Assembly (NCBI GenBank): GCA_964496875.1
Contig: CAZCBH010000006.1
Coordinates: 1 to 64,000 of the forward strand
Source of the DNA: RI-106 sp964496875
GTDB taxonomy: Bacteria > Cyanobacteriota > Vampirovibrionia > Obscuribacterales > Obscuribacteraceae
DNA: 64,000 bases
Reading direction: 5' to 3'
Both the position numbers and the translations under genes were made by a program. The notes below the pieces were generated by a model. It made no database searches. It was not told where the DNA came from and was given only the letters and a program-made list of their open reading frames with translations. Numbering within the stretch: the first letter of the stretch is position 1; every line of letters begins with the position of its first letter. Shown in pieces: positions 1 to 7,684 of the stretch.

Positions 1-579
1 TCCTTCCGGAGTTGAAGACGACTCTTTCGCCTGTATCCAGGATGAATAAAATCCACCGGCTATCATGGTCGGTCGACCGGTAGAATCTGCCGGTCCCAGA
101 AAAGAATAAGTCGGCAAAGAATATGGTTGAAGCCAGAAAGCTTTCTGTATCGAGGGCAGGAAGAGATAGATCTGACTCATCGAATCCCTTCTATCGAAGG
201 TCGCGATCACAGTAATGCCAACAGCCAGATCCTCATCGGTGACAAGAATGGCGTCGCGTTTATACTTGGTCAGATATACCAGATAACCACTTTTAAACGG
301 ACGCAGGATTTTACAGCTTACAGTTTGTCCCGGAACGAGGTTCTGGTCGCCCCGGTCTTCGCCTTCGCCCTCGCCATCGGGTCTATTTCGCTTTGGGCCC
401 CTGCCGCCTCTATCGCCACCGCGGCCGCCTCCGCCTGTGGCTACCGCAGTCGGGCGCGGAGGCTTGCCAGAGCCCCCTTTGTCAGGCTGGGTTTTGGTTT
501 TCGGCTTTTCAGGCTCTTCCGGTTCAAAGCCATCCGCATCGTCAGAGCCCGAAGGAAAAGTCTCATCTTTGTCGGTCAC
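1..579 (-). CDS. Partial CDS: acidic, then Gly/Arg-rich protein with a C-terminal beta-rich domain
   Basis: The minus strand is open for 193 codons from a GTG at 579 to the window edge, so the C-terminus lies outside. Residues 1-35 are acidic and Pro/Lys-rich (SGSDDADGFEPEEPEKPKTK). Residues about 36-75 are Gly/Arg-rich (GGGGRGGDRGGRGPKRNR), like RGG-type RNA-binding tails. From about residue 80 a compact sequence begins with NLVPGQTVSCKIL, then GYLVYLTKYKRDAILV, resembling a small beta-barrel. I do not recognise the family; nucleic-acid binding is inferred only from the RGG-like stretch. A stop lies 12 codons upstream of the GTG and no good ribosome binding site is visible, so the start is tentative. 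The opposite strand is also open here (127-600), but its translation is Ala/Arg-rich and lacks domain character. The next gene starts divergently at 680. Confidence 0.6.
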   Translation of the reverse strand, partial: MTDKDETFPSGSDDADGFEPEEPEKPKTKTQPDKGGSGKPPRPTAVATGGGGRGGDRGGRGPKRNRPDGEGEGEDRGDQNLVPGQTVSCKILRPFKSGYLVYLTKYKRDAILVTDEDLAVGITVIATFDRRDSMSQIYLFLPSIQKAFWLQPYSLPTYSFLGPADSTGRPTMIAGGFYSSWIQAKESSSTPEG

Positions 580-679
580 TTTTTGACAATTACCGCATAG
601 AAAGGATTAAATAGCGCAAGGTACTTCTTCCATTCTGCCATAGAGCCGATAAACCCGGAACAACTTCTAAAAAAGCCAA

Positions 680-1393
680 ATGTATTACTCGGACTACACC
701 CTAAGTAAACTGTTCTATGAGACCCAGATTCTCACCAGTGCCCTCAGGCTGAGCCGCGTCGAAAACGATCTGGAAGGAGCGATGCTATCTTACAAAGAGC
801 TAGCTCGACTCTACCCGGATCTTACCCCTAACACCAGAGACACCGAAAAAGAGCCCATCGACTATTACCAGGCGCTCGACGTCGACCCGGATTCGAACCG
901 GGGCAGAGTCAGAGAACGCTATCATCGAAAGCTCAGAAGCTTTCTGCGTGACCAGGAAAATTTCGACAGAAAAGAATTCCTGGCTGTTCTAAATGGAGGC
1001 ATTGTCTTAAGCAGCCAGCGCCTGAGACTGAGCCACGATCTGCATATGACCGGACACTGGATAAAAAGGCGCTCTCCGAATCAGTTCGGCAAGCTCAATC
1101 GTTCCAGGAGAAGCGCGAAGCCCGAAAGCGATGAAGCGTTATTGCTTGATCTGCTGCTCGATACCCGGGTGATAAATAAGAAAGAAGCCGCCGCCCTGCG
1201 CAGCCAACTATCAATATTCACCGGATGCACTATACAAGAGCTGATTCTTTTCTCTGGCTACCTATCCAGGCGCGACCTGGGCTTCTTCGAGCGCGGTATC
1301 CTGCATATCAAAGAAGAGCTTACGACAAGAGAACAGTTCTGCAAATCTTACCAGGCAAAACTCATGATAGAAGCGCAGTCTCAGGCGCTCTGA
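680..1393 (+). CDS. Degenerate J-domain-like protein with a GspE-N-like C-terminal module
   Basis: A 237-aa soluble protein. Residues about 58-115 look like a decayed DnaJ domain: PIDYYQALDVDPDSNRGRVR, then basic YHRKLRSFLRD, then SSQRLRLSHDL. The HPD tripeptide that stimulates Hsp70 is DPD here. Residues about 150-205 carry LLLDTRVINKKEAAALRSQL and, later, SGYLSRRDLGFFERG. This matches the plan 'L..x..I...E....L...G.l...DL' of the N-terminal domain of type II secretion/pilus ATPases. The same two modules occur in the same order in the 806-aa protein at 23939-26359, so I infer a shared family. Function is unknown; a role as adaptor or scaffold is only inference. It ends 13 bp inside the convergent gene at 1381-2103. 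No clear ribosome binding site precedes the ATG. Confidence 0.7.
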   Translation: MYYSDYTLSKLFYETQILTSALRLSRVENDLEGAMLSYKELARLYPDLTPNTRDTEKEPIDYYQALDVDPDSNRGRVRERYHRKLRSFLRDQENFDRKEFLAVLNGGIVLSSQRLRLSHDLHMTGHWIKRRSPNQFGKLNRSRRSAKPESDEALLLDLLLDTRVINKKEAAALRSQLSIFTGCTIQELILFSGYLSRRDLGFFERGILHIKEELTTREQFCKSYQAKLMIEAQSQAL

Positions 1394-2103
1394 GCCATGG
1401 CGAATTTTTCCTGGCTCACTTTGATATTGGATTCGACAAGAATCGTCAATAGATATCGAGTGAACTCAGGAATCTCGGCTTCGCGCAAGAGGACCTGGTA
1501 GCTCTGCCCATCGATGTTGTAGTCGACCACCACCCCCGATGGCAATGTTCTTGCAAAAGACATATGCGCGATGGTAGGGAAATCATCCTCTCCAAAATTG
1601 TTGAGGCTGAAACCCAATAGAAGATTGCTAGGCACCAGAAAGATATCGAGATCAAACTCTTTGCCTCTTATTATCAGGGAGTTTTCCGGCATGGCAATAT
1701 GCCCTTCATAGAGAACTCTCTCTTTCTCATTGATCCAGTCAGTGGAGCCTTCTCTGCACCCTATGTGGTGATAGGCGGGCTCTTCCATCTCTATCAGCAC
1801 ACCGGAGCCGTCGAACTGATGGTTGAATTGCTCTACAAAACGACCCGCGGTCATAAAGATAAAGTCTATCCATTGAACCACCGGTTGACTGACCACTACC
1901 GAGCTGTATACCGGGAAGCTGCCGGAGTCTCGATAATCCGACGCCAATTTACGGATCCAGGAATCGCATTCACAGCCTCTTTTCTCGATACTATCTTTGA
2001 GATTGCCGATTATGGAACTGACGTTATCTGCATACTCGTCGGAAGTTTTCGAAAGAGTATCGTGTTTGGCATCCATACCCCAGAGATTGTCATAAACGCT
2101 CAT
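1381..2103 (-). CDS. Hypothetical protein, 240 aa
   Basis: A 240-aa cytoplasmic-looking protein with no signal peptide or membrane segment. The ATG at 2103 is preceded by a G-rich GAGGGTGGGACA stretch that could serve as ribosome binding site. Composition is that of a folded globular protein, with alternating hydrophobic strands in the second half (SLIIRGKEFDLDIFLVPSN, GVVVDYNIDGQSYQVLL). I do not recognise a family. Its end overlaps the convergent J-like gene by 13 bp. It stands alone on the minus strand, separated from the helicase gene by about 400 bp. Confidence 0.7.
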   Translation of the reverse strand: MSVYDNLWGMDAKHDTLSKTSDEYADNVSSIIGNLKDSIEKRGCECDSWIRKLASDYRDSGSFPVYSSVVVSQPVVQWIDFIFMTAGRFVEQFNHQFDGSGVLIEMEEPAYHHIGCREGSTDWINEKERVLYEGHIAMPENSLIIRGKEFDLDIFLVPSNLLLGFSLNNFGEDDFPTIAHMSFARTLPSGVVVDYNIDGQSYQVLLREAEIPEFTRYLLTILVESNIKVSQEKFAMAQSA

Positions 2104-2442
2104 TGTCCCACCCTCACAAGATACAGTGGTCTAACAGCCAGGATCAGCTTTAGCGTAATCCGGCGATTGTAGTGCGACCATTGCGGCTCTATTTAAAAGG
2201 ACTCCCGAGGGTCTATCGGTCTTGTTCCCTCACTATCATCGTAGGCGTATCCAGTTGGACTCACATCGACCTTAAGAACAGTTTACATATCCCGAACGCT
2301 CACACTGAAGGGTTATGAGTAGACCTCACCCGAAGGTGTTACAACGATCCGGATCATGTCGATCAAATCACGGGAGAAAATACCGAGATGCTTTGTCCTG
2401 CACGGAATCCAGCCCAAACAAAGCGAACACCGCTATGGAGGC
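2104..2442. other. Intergenic stretch without recognisable gene
   Basis: Together with the terminator next to it, this is about 400 bp without a convincing coding region. Short open stretches exist on both strands, but they have no ribosome binding site and no domain-like translation. It should carry the promoter for the minus-strand gene starting at 2103; I could not identify clear -35/-10 boxes. Confidence 0.4.
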
Positions 2443-2461
2443 AAAAAAGGAACTAGTTCCT
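2443..2461 (-). terminator. Weak intrinsic terminator after the DEAD-box helicase gene
   Basis: On the minus strand, AGGAA-CTAG-TTCCT forms a 5-bp stem with a 4-nt loop, followed directly by six T. It lies 46 bp beyond the helicase stop codon. The stem is short, so the call rests mainly on position and the T run. Confidence 0.45.
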
Positions 2462-2506
2462 ACATGCAGGGATGATTGCAAAGTCTGTTACGACCCGATC
2501 AATTAT

Positions 2507-3670
2507 CTAGATGATCCGGCGTCGACCCCGACCACGCATCTTGAGCGCAATCTGTCTGCGACGCTCAGCGGCCTCTTCATCGAGCACCCGGCCGATAACC
2601 GCTTCGATATCCCGCAGCATGAAGCGCTGTTCTTCCGAGATGAAAGAGATTGCGATTCCTGAACGACCGGCTCGACCGGTTCTGCCGATGCGGTGTACAT
2701 AGGCTTCGGGATCCTGCGGAAGATCATAGTTGATCACATGGGTGATGGTCGGAATATCAAGACCCCGGGCAGCTACGTCGGTGGCGACCAGGACAGAGAA
2801 CTGTCCTTCTCGATAACCTTTGAGGGTCTTCTCTCTGTGAGACTGTTTGATATCACCATGCAGTTCCATCGCTTTGATGCCGGCGTCATTAAGCCGGTCG
2901 GTAACCCAGGTGGCTTTGCGCCTGGTTCCGGTAAAGACGATGAGAGAGTCCATCTCCATCTCTTTAATGAGTTTGGCGAGCAAGGCATCTTTGCCGAACT
3001 CGTTGACATGAAAGATGCGTTGATCGATTTCTGAAGGTTCTATGCGATCACTGTTAGCTCTGATAGTTTCAGGATCTCGTAAAAATGCCTGGGCAAGCCG
3101 TTCTACTCTGCTGTCGATGGTGGCGGAGAACATCAGGGTCTGACGCTCTTTGCTGAGCTTGTCGACGATTTTGCGGATCTGGGGCATAAAGCCCATGTCT
3201 AGAAGTCTATCCGCTTCATCGAGAACAAGAATCTCGATGGAATCCAGAGAAACTATCTTTCTTTTGACACAGTCATAGAGCCGGCCTGGAGTAGCGACAA
3301 TAATATCGGTGCCTCTTTTGATGGCTTTCGCCTGGGTCTCCATACTGGCGCCACCATATACGGTTACTGTTCTGAGGTCACTGTTCTTGCCGAAGAGACT
3401 GAACTGTTTCTCTATCTGCAAAGCAAGTTCCCGGGTCGGAGTCAAAATCAGCGCTCTGGGATTGACATCATGGTCTTCCAGACATTCGATAATGGGCAGG
3501 GCGAAAGCGGCCGTCTTGCCGGAGCCTGTCTGGGCGGAAGCCATCACATCCCGGGCTGCCATTATCAAGGGTATGGTTTTTTCCTGTATCTCTGTCGGTT
3601 CGGTGAAGCCCATCTCTTCCAGGGCCATGGCAGTAGGCTTGGACAATCCAAGCTCGGTGAATTTTATCAA
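2507..3670 (-). CDS. DEAD-box ATP-dependent RNA helicase (RhlE/CsdA-like)
   Basis: A 387-aa helicase core that unwinds short RNA duplexes using ATP. All family motifs are visible in order: Q motif (GFTEPTEIQ), I (AQTGSGKT), Ia (PTRELALQ), Ib (TPGR), II (DEAD), III (SAT), V (ARGLDIP) and VI (HRIGRTGRAG). The tail is short and basic (MRGRGRRRII), typical of RhlE-like proteins that act on ribosome assembly or mRNA decay. I place the start at a TTG at 3670 because AAGGA lies seven bases upstream and the translation then begins directly at the conserved IKFTELGLS. An upstream in-frame extension to 3901 is low-complexity and crosses the promoter. The consensus promoter at 3836-3864 implies a 5' leader of about 160 nt. 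Long leaders are common for cold-inducible helicases, but cold induction here is inference. Confidence 0.95.
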   Translation of the reverse strand: MIKFTELGLSKPTAMALEEMGFTEPTEIQEKTIPLIMAARDVMASAQTGSGKTAAFALPIIECLEDHDVNPRALILTPTRELALQIEKQFSLFGKNSDLRTVTVYGGASMETQAKAIKRGTDIIVATPGRLYDCVKRKIVSLDSIEILVLDEADRLLDMGFMPQIRKIVDKLSKERQTLMFSATIDSRVERLAQAFLRDPETIRANSDRIEPSEIDQRIFHVNEFGKDALLAKLIKEMEMDSLIVFTGTRRKATWVTDRLNDAGIKAMELHGDIKQSHREKTLKGYREGQFSVLVATDVAARGLDIPTITHVINYDLPQDPEAYVHRIGRTGRAGRSGIAISFISEEQRFMLRDIEAVIGRVLDEEAAERRRQIALKMRGRGRRRII

Positions 3671-3835
3671 TGTGCAGTCCTTATAGTTTGCATAATATTC
3701 GTTAGTCTTTTGACTTAGCCTCTTTGTTCTCCGGTGGGCGGCGACCGTACTGTTTGCGGTTTGTCTTTCCAGTCTGTTCTTACTTACTGGAGACAGGTAA
3801 TGGGGGTATCTCTCCGTCCCCTCACCCTTTCCGGA

Positions 3836-3864
3836 ATTATGGCACGACCATATATAGTTGTCAA
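3836..3864 (-). promoter_or_regulatory. Sigma70-type promoter for the DEAD-box helicase
   Basis: Reading the minus strand: TTGACA (3864-3859), a 17-bp spacer, then CATAAT (3841-3836). This is 6/6 and 5/6 to the consensus with ideal spacing. Transcription would start near 3829, giving a leader of about 160 nt before the TTG start at 3670. Confidence 0.7.
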
Positions 3865-3964
3865 AGAAAGATTGCTTTATTAGACTGTCCCGGGGGCGCA
3901 AACCCTTACCCCGATTGTGATTTGCCCCTTGAATAGTTTCTTCAAAATAAACCCCTGAAAGGTA

Positions 3965-5104
3965 CTAGACGCCGATGACACCCAGCTCTCTATCCGGATA
4001 GGCGTTCTTTTCCCGAACCTGGCGACCGATCTCGCGAATGGTGTCAAGGGCGACAAGTTCGGAAGAGCTTCTCTCCCGAACTTTCAGCGCCGGGATTTTT
4101 GTAAGGGTTTCTGTCTTTTTGCGGCTCACCGAGATCTCGGCGGTCTTCCGTCCGAAACTAAGCTCATAGATTGAGATCACCCTTCTATACAGGGGCTCGG
4201 CTTCCGAAGTCATGCCAACCTGACTCAGAAGGTCAGCAAGCTTCAAAAGACAGCTTGCCACCGCAATCGCCTTTTCTCCGTGGATCGTCTCGAGAACATG
4301 CAGTAAGCGCTCCAGCATCTCGGCGGCTTTGTCGAAACGCTGCTGTCTTTTGTAGACCTCGGATAGCTGTTCTAATAAGGTGCTTATCTCCAAAGAAGAG
4401 CGTCCATAAATAGGCTCGTAAATATAGAGGATGCGCAAAAGCAGGCCCTCGGCTGCTATAAGCTTGTGCTCTTCCAGATAATGTCCGGCGAGCTTTCGCA
4501 GAGTCGGGCATATAGAGCGGCTCTGCCTGCCGTAACTGTCGACTTGATGGGCGAGAAAGAACTGATATAGACAGGTTGCCTCGCTCCTTCGTCCGGTCTT
4601 CTTGTAAATCTCGGCAAGCTGATCGACTGCCACCACCAGAAGAGGGTCGGCAGGAGGAACTTCTCGCAACCTGTGACTGATTAACTCTCGAATAAATGGC
4701 TCGGCCTTGATAAATTTCTGAGAAGAGAAATAAACCCAGGCGAGATTTTCGATGCTCTTGATCAGATGAGATAAATCGGTGGGCTGGGTGGCGCGGATTG
4801 CCTCGTGGGCTTGAAGAAGCAGCTTCTCTGCATCATCGATTCTGCCCTGTTGAATATATTGAAAAGCGCTCTTCGTATATCCGATATGCTCTTTAGATTC
4901 GTAGGCGGGCCGGTTATAGGGTGTCTTCCACTGGGTGACGACACCGGCGGCGTCACGCTTGCCGACCCTGGCCAGGCCTATGTCTATGATGCTCGGCGGC
5001 TCCAGCTTCTTAGCACCGGCGTCAATTTCCTGAGACACCACATGTGGAGCCCAGTCCGGTACTTTGTAGGAGAAGCCATTTCGGTTGGAGTCCGGCGAAA
5101 ACAT
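3965..5104 (-). CDS. TPR protein
   Basis: A 379-aa protein dominated by tetratricopeptide repeats of the roughly 42-residue kinesin-light-chain/Nephrocystin type. Repeat units include QGRIDDAEKLLLQAHEAI, KFIKAEPFIRELI, QRFDKAAEMLERLL and GMTSEAEPLYRRVISIYE. Such repeats bind partner proteins; no enzymatic domain is seen. The frame stays open to a TTG at 5173, but that region contains the terminator at 5139-5164. I therefore prefer the ATG at 5104, although its ribosome binding site is poor. No signal peptide is evident from this start. The stop is 294 bp upstream of the helicase start, with a promoter between, so it is probably not co-transcribed with the helicase. Confidence 0.8.
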   Translation of the reverse strand: MFSPDSNRNGFSYKVPDWAPHVVSQEIDAGAKKLEPPSIIDIGLARVGKRDAAGVVTQWKTPYNRPAYESKEHIGYTKSAFQYIQQGRIDDAEKLLLQAHEAIRATQPTDLSHLIKSIENLAWVYFSSQKFIKAEPFIRELISHRLREVPPADPLLVVAVDQLAEIYKKTGRRSEATCLYQFFLAHQVDSYGRQSRSICPTLRKLAGHYLEEHKLIAAEGLLLRILYIYEPIYGRSSLEISTLLEQLSEVYKRQQRFDKAAEMLERLLHVLETIHGEKAIAVASCLLKLADLLSQVGMTSEAEPLYRRVISIYELSFGRKTAEISVSRKKTETLTKIPALKVRERSSSELVALDTIREIGRQVREKNAYPDRELGVIGV

Positions 5105-5138
5105 CGAAAAATAAACAGCTTTGAGATAGGGGTCATAC

Positions 5139-5164
5139 AAAAAAACAGAGCCGCAAGAGGCTCT
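5139..5164 (-). terminator. Intrinsic terminator after the DUF3160 gene
   Basis: On the minus strand AGAGCC-(6-nt loop)-GGCTCT forms a perfect 6-bp stem followed by G and seven T. It sits about 160 bp beyond the stop of the DUF3160 gene and just before the TPR gene. It marks the end of the serA-DUF3160 transcript and argues against a TTG start of the TPR gene at 5173. Confidence 0.75.
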
Positions 5165-5325
5165 GGATTCCAAAATAATCCTATTACATGTAGGAACTCA
5201 TTAAAAGGCGATGCGCTTCAGCATCGGCGTAAAAGCCTGTATATAAAAGGGTTTCCGCCGTTCGAACTGGTTGTAATAAAACAAAATTACATCGACCTAA
5301 CAAATAAAGGAAAGTAACGAATATA

Positions 5326-7665
5326 TTAGCGTCGACTTATCAATTGGCTGGTGGTTGGCTCTACCGCGCCGGTGTTGAGGCTCTTCCCGGTCTTAGTCTT
5401 GGGTGTGGGCCTGGATTGAATAAAGTCGAAGAGCCTTGCCCAGATAGGCGGCTGCAGAAGATCGAACTGAATTTTGCGCTGCCAGTGCCTTAGAGGATAC
5501 GGTCCGCCCGCCACTTCATACACGGTATAGACCGGTCCACGACAGAGAGTAGCACCCTGGGTGGTATTGGCGATTAGAAACAGCCTGCCGGCCTCGCCGA
5601 TGCCGATGGTGGCACCTTCCCCTTCTCCTTCTTTCTTCTTGGTACCGTAGGCCTGACCGAGATTGAAGTAGAGAGAATCGGAGATGGGAAAGTCTATCTC
5701 TTTGAGAATCAGGTCGAAATTGGCAAGCAGACTAAAATCCTGCTTTAAAACCGGCTCTTCGAGGATCTCTCGTTTCGAGATCTCCTCAAGACGAGAGAAG
5801 AGTCTTCGAAAGTCCTCGAGCCTTTTATCATAGCGCTTCGGATAAACAGCAAGTCCGCTAAGAGTCGATTTGCAGTCTTCAAGATCCCTGGCCATCAGAT
5901 GATAGACCATGGGACGCGGCTCCAGATATTGAAAGCTAGCTGGTCTAACAGCGGCGGCAACAGCAGTCTCTTTTGTATTCTGGTTCGAATTCGGATTCGT
6001 TCTATCCGCTCTGGCACCGTTTTTAGTGCCTGCCCCCTGGGCAAGGACAGGATTGTAAGCGGTATAACTATCGATCCAGGCTGACATAGCGGTCTCGAGC
6101 TGCCGTGAGGACCAGAGATTGGTTCTGAGTACTACCTGCACTTTATCGGGATAGGGCCTAAAGAGCTCGCAGAGAATTCGCCAGCGCCGGTCGAACTCAG
6201 ATTCGCCCCGGCCGCCATTGGCAATGGAGATGATTCTCTCAAGACGCGGCACCGCGGTAAGCAGACGCGGATCGAGAGTGGCTAACTGCAAAGCGAGCAA
6301 ATTGGTGGCACGAACGGAACCATGGGCATGGGTAAGCAGCAAAGACAGCGGTGTCGGAGTGGGAACGTCGGTTTCGGTCTTATATTCGTGGGCCACATGC
6401 TTCAACCAATCATCTTCGGCGGGCTGGACAAGAGGAAAGAAGCGAAAAACCTCCAGATCCGATGGCGCTTTGCCGCCGCTGCCTATCTCGAAGATCGATG
6501 TAGATCCAAGCGATACGGGACGCTGCTTTCTAATCTGCAGCATCAACTTGGTTCTGGCGTAGGGCTGGGAGACTATATCCAGAAGACGGACGAAGCTGCC
6601 TCTGGAACGGTCGAGCACGCTTGAAAGATCCGGCGGCAATATAGTGTGGACCTTGTAGTAGTTGTCGATTCCGCAAAGCGAAAATACATTACCGATCCGG
6701 TTCCAGTAACCAAGCGCCGGCGCCTCTCCCACCCGGGCAAGGGAGAGGCTTCTATATAGAAGAACTGCACGACGAAAACTGTTGCCCCCACCGGATACGG
6801 TATTGACAGTGACATTGCGGAAAGGGAAATAAACCCGGGACAACCACTGATAACAGCTATAGAATCGGGACACTCTTTCAGACTTGGCGTACCATCCCCA
6901 GGGGAGACAATAAGAGAAGTCGACATTCTGGTTGAAGATAACAGACTTGGCTCTCCGCCCTTTTACACAAGATTCATAGTCGACCTTGACCAGCTTCTCA
7001 GCACCACCGATATCAGGCAGTTTTGCTTCGGGATCGAGCAGCTTCAACGCCACGGTCAAATAAGCGAGGTTGCGCTGCAGATCGTCTTTGACCTCCTCGT
7101 CATCTGCCTTGCGATAATCTACAATGGTGGCTGCCATGGTAGCATTGAGCAGGTGAAACATATCGGTATAGAGATGGTCTTCGATGGCCGCGCCGAATAG
7201 AGCGTTCTTGAAGCCGAAATAAGGATGCAACAGACTGTCGACGGTTACGAAATTGGGTTTGCCGTTCTCTCGATTCCATCTATAAATCGCCGACATCTCG
7301 CTTTCACCGGCATTGGAGGCGACCACAAAATGATTGATCGCAAGCGCTTGCATAGAGCCCGGGGTCAGACCGGGGATCACGACTTTACCAAGAGAGAGCG
7401 GCTGCACCGCCGCTCCTTCTATCTCTTTGAGGGGGAAGAGATCATTTAAAGAAGGCTTCTGCTTACGGTCCAGCTTAATGGGGTCGATTGAGCTCGGTCC
7501 GAACTGAAGGGTGTTCAGTCTATTCATCGGCAGAACATCGGGCTCGCTCAGTTGAGCAGAAGCCGGTAAGCCCGGACAAATTAAAGTCGGCAGGCTGATG
7601 GCCAGAAGAATGAAGGCAAAGAATCGGTGTCTGCGGGTAGAAATTGTGCTCTCCTTTTCAAGCAA
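5326..7665 (-). CDS. Exported DUF3160-family protein
   Basis: A large exported protein (about 770 aa). An Arg-rich n-region (STRRHR), a hydrophobic core and ASA-Q form a signal peptide, so it acts outside the inner membrane. The block NRENGKPNFVTVDSLLHPYF, then GFKNALFG, is the hallmark of DUF3160 (sequences like 'FVTTDSLLH.Y'), and the rest fits the family's long all-helical body. No catalytic function is known to me for this family. The frame opens at a TTG at 7665, but no ribosome binding site precedes it. A strong AAGGAG lies inside the frame, six bases before an ATT codon at 7644, and that start would give an ideal signal peptide. The gene lies 19 bp downstream of serA and so is probably co-transcribed with it, ending at the terminator at 5139-5164. 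Confidence 0.8.
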   Translation of the reverse strand: MLEKESTISTRRHRFFAFILLAISLPTLICPGLPASAQLSEPDVLPMNRLNTLQFGPSSIDPIKLDRKQKPSLNDLFPLKEIEGAAVQPLSLGKVVIPGLTPGSMQALAINHFVVASNAGESEMSAIYRWNRENGKPNFVTVDSLLHPYFGFKNALFGAAIEDHLYTDMFHLLNATMAATIVDYRKADDEEVKDDLQRNLAYLTVALKLLDPEAKLPDIGGAEKLVKVDYESCVKGRRAKSVIFNQNVDFSYCLPWGWYAKSERVSRFYSCYQWLSRVYFPFRNVTVNTVSGGGNSFRRAVLLYRSLSLARVGEAPALGYWNRIGNVFSLCGIDNYYKVHTILPPDLSSVLDRSRGSFVRLLDIVSQPYARTKLMLQIRKQRPVSLGSTSIFEIGSGGKAPSDLEVFRFFPLVQPAEDDWLKHVAHEYKTETDVPTPTPLSLLLTHAHGSVRATNLLALQLATLDPRLLTAVPRLERIISIANGGRGESEFDRRWRILCELFRPYPDKVQVVLRTNLWSSRQLETAMSAWIDSYTAYNPVLAQGAGTKNGARADRTNPNSNQNTKETAVAAAVRPASFQYLEPRPMVYHLMARDLEDCKSTLSGLAVYPKRYDKRLEDFRRLFSRLEEISKREILEEPVLKQDFSLLANFDLILKEIDFPISDSLYFNLGQAYGTKKKEGEGEGATIGIGEAGRLFLIANTTQGATLCRGPVYTVYEVAGGPYPLRHWQRKIQFDLLQPPIWARLFDFIQSRPTPKTKTGKSLNTGAVEPTTSQLISRR

Positions 7666-7684
7666 ATGCAGGTTGGAATGGAGA

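Noticed and set aside
127..600. Plus-strand open frame of 157 codons
   Set aside because: Ala/Arg-rich shadow of the minus-strand partial gene at 1-579, with no ribosome binding site or domain.
2315..2662. Plus-strand open frame of 115 codons
   Set aside because: Low-complexity translation that runs into the 3' end of the helicase gene; no ribosome binding site.
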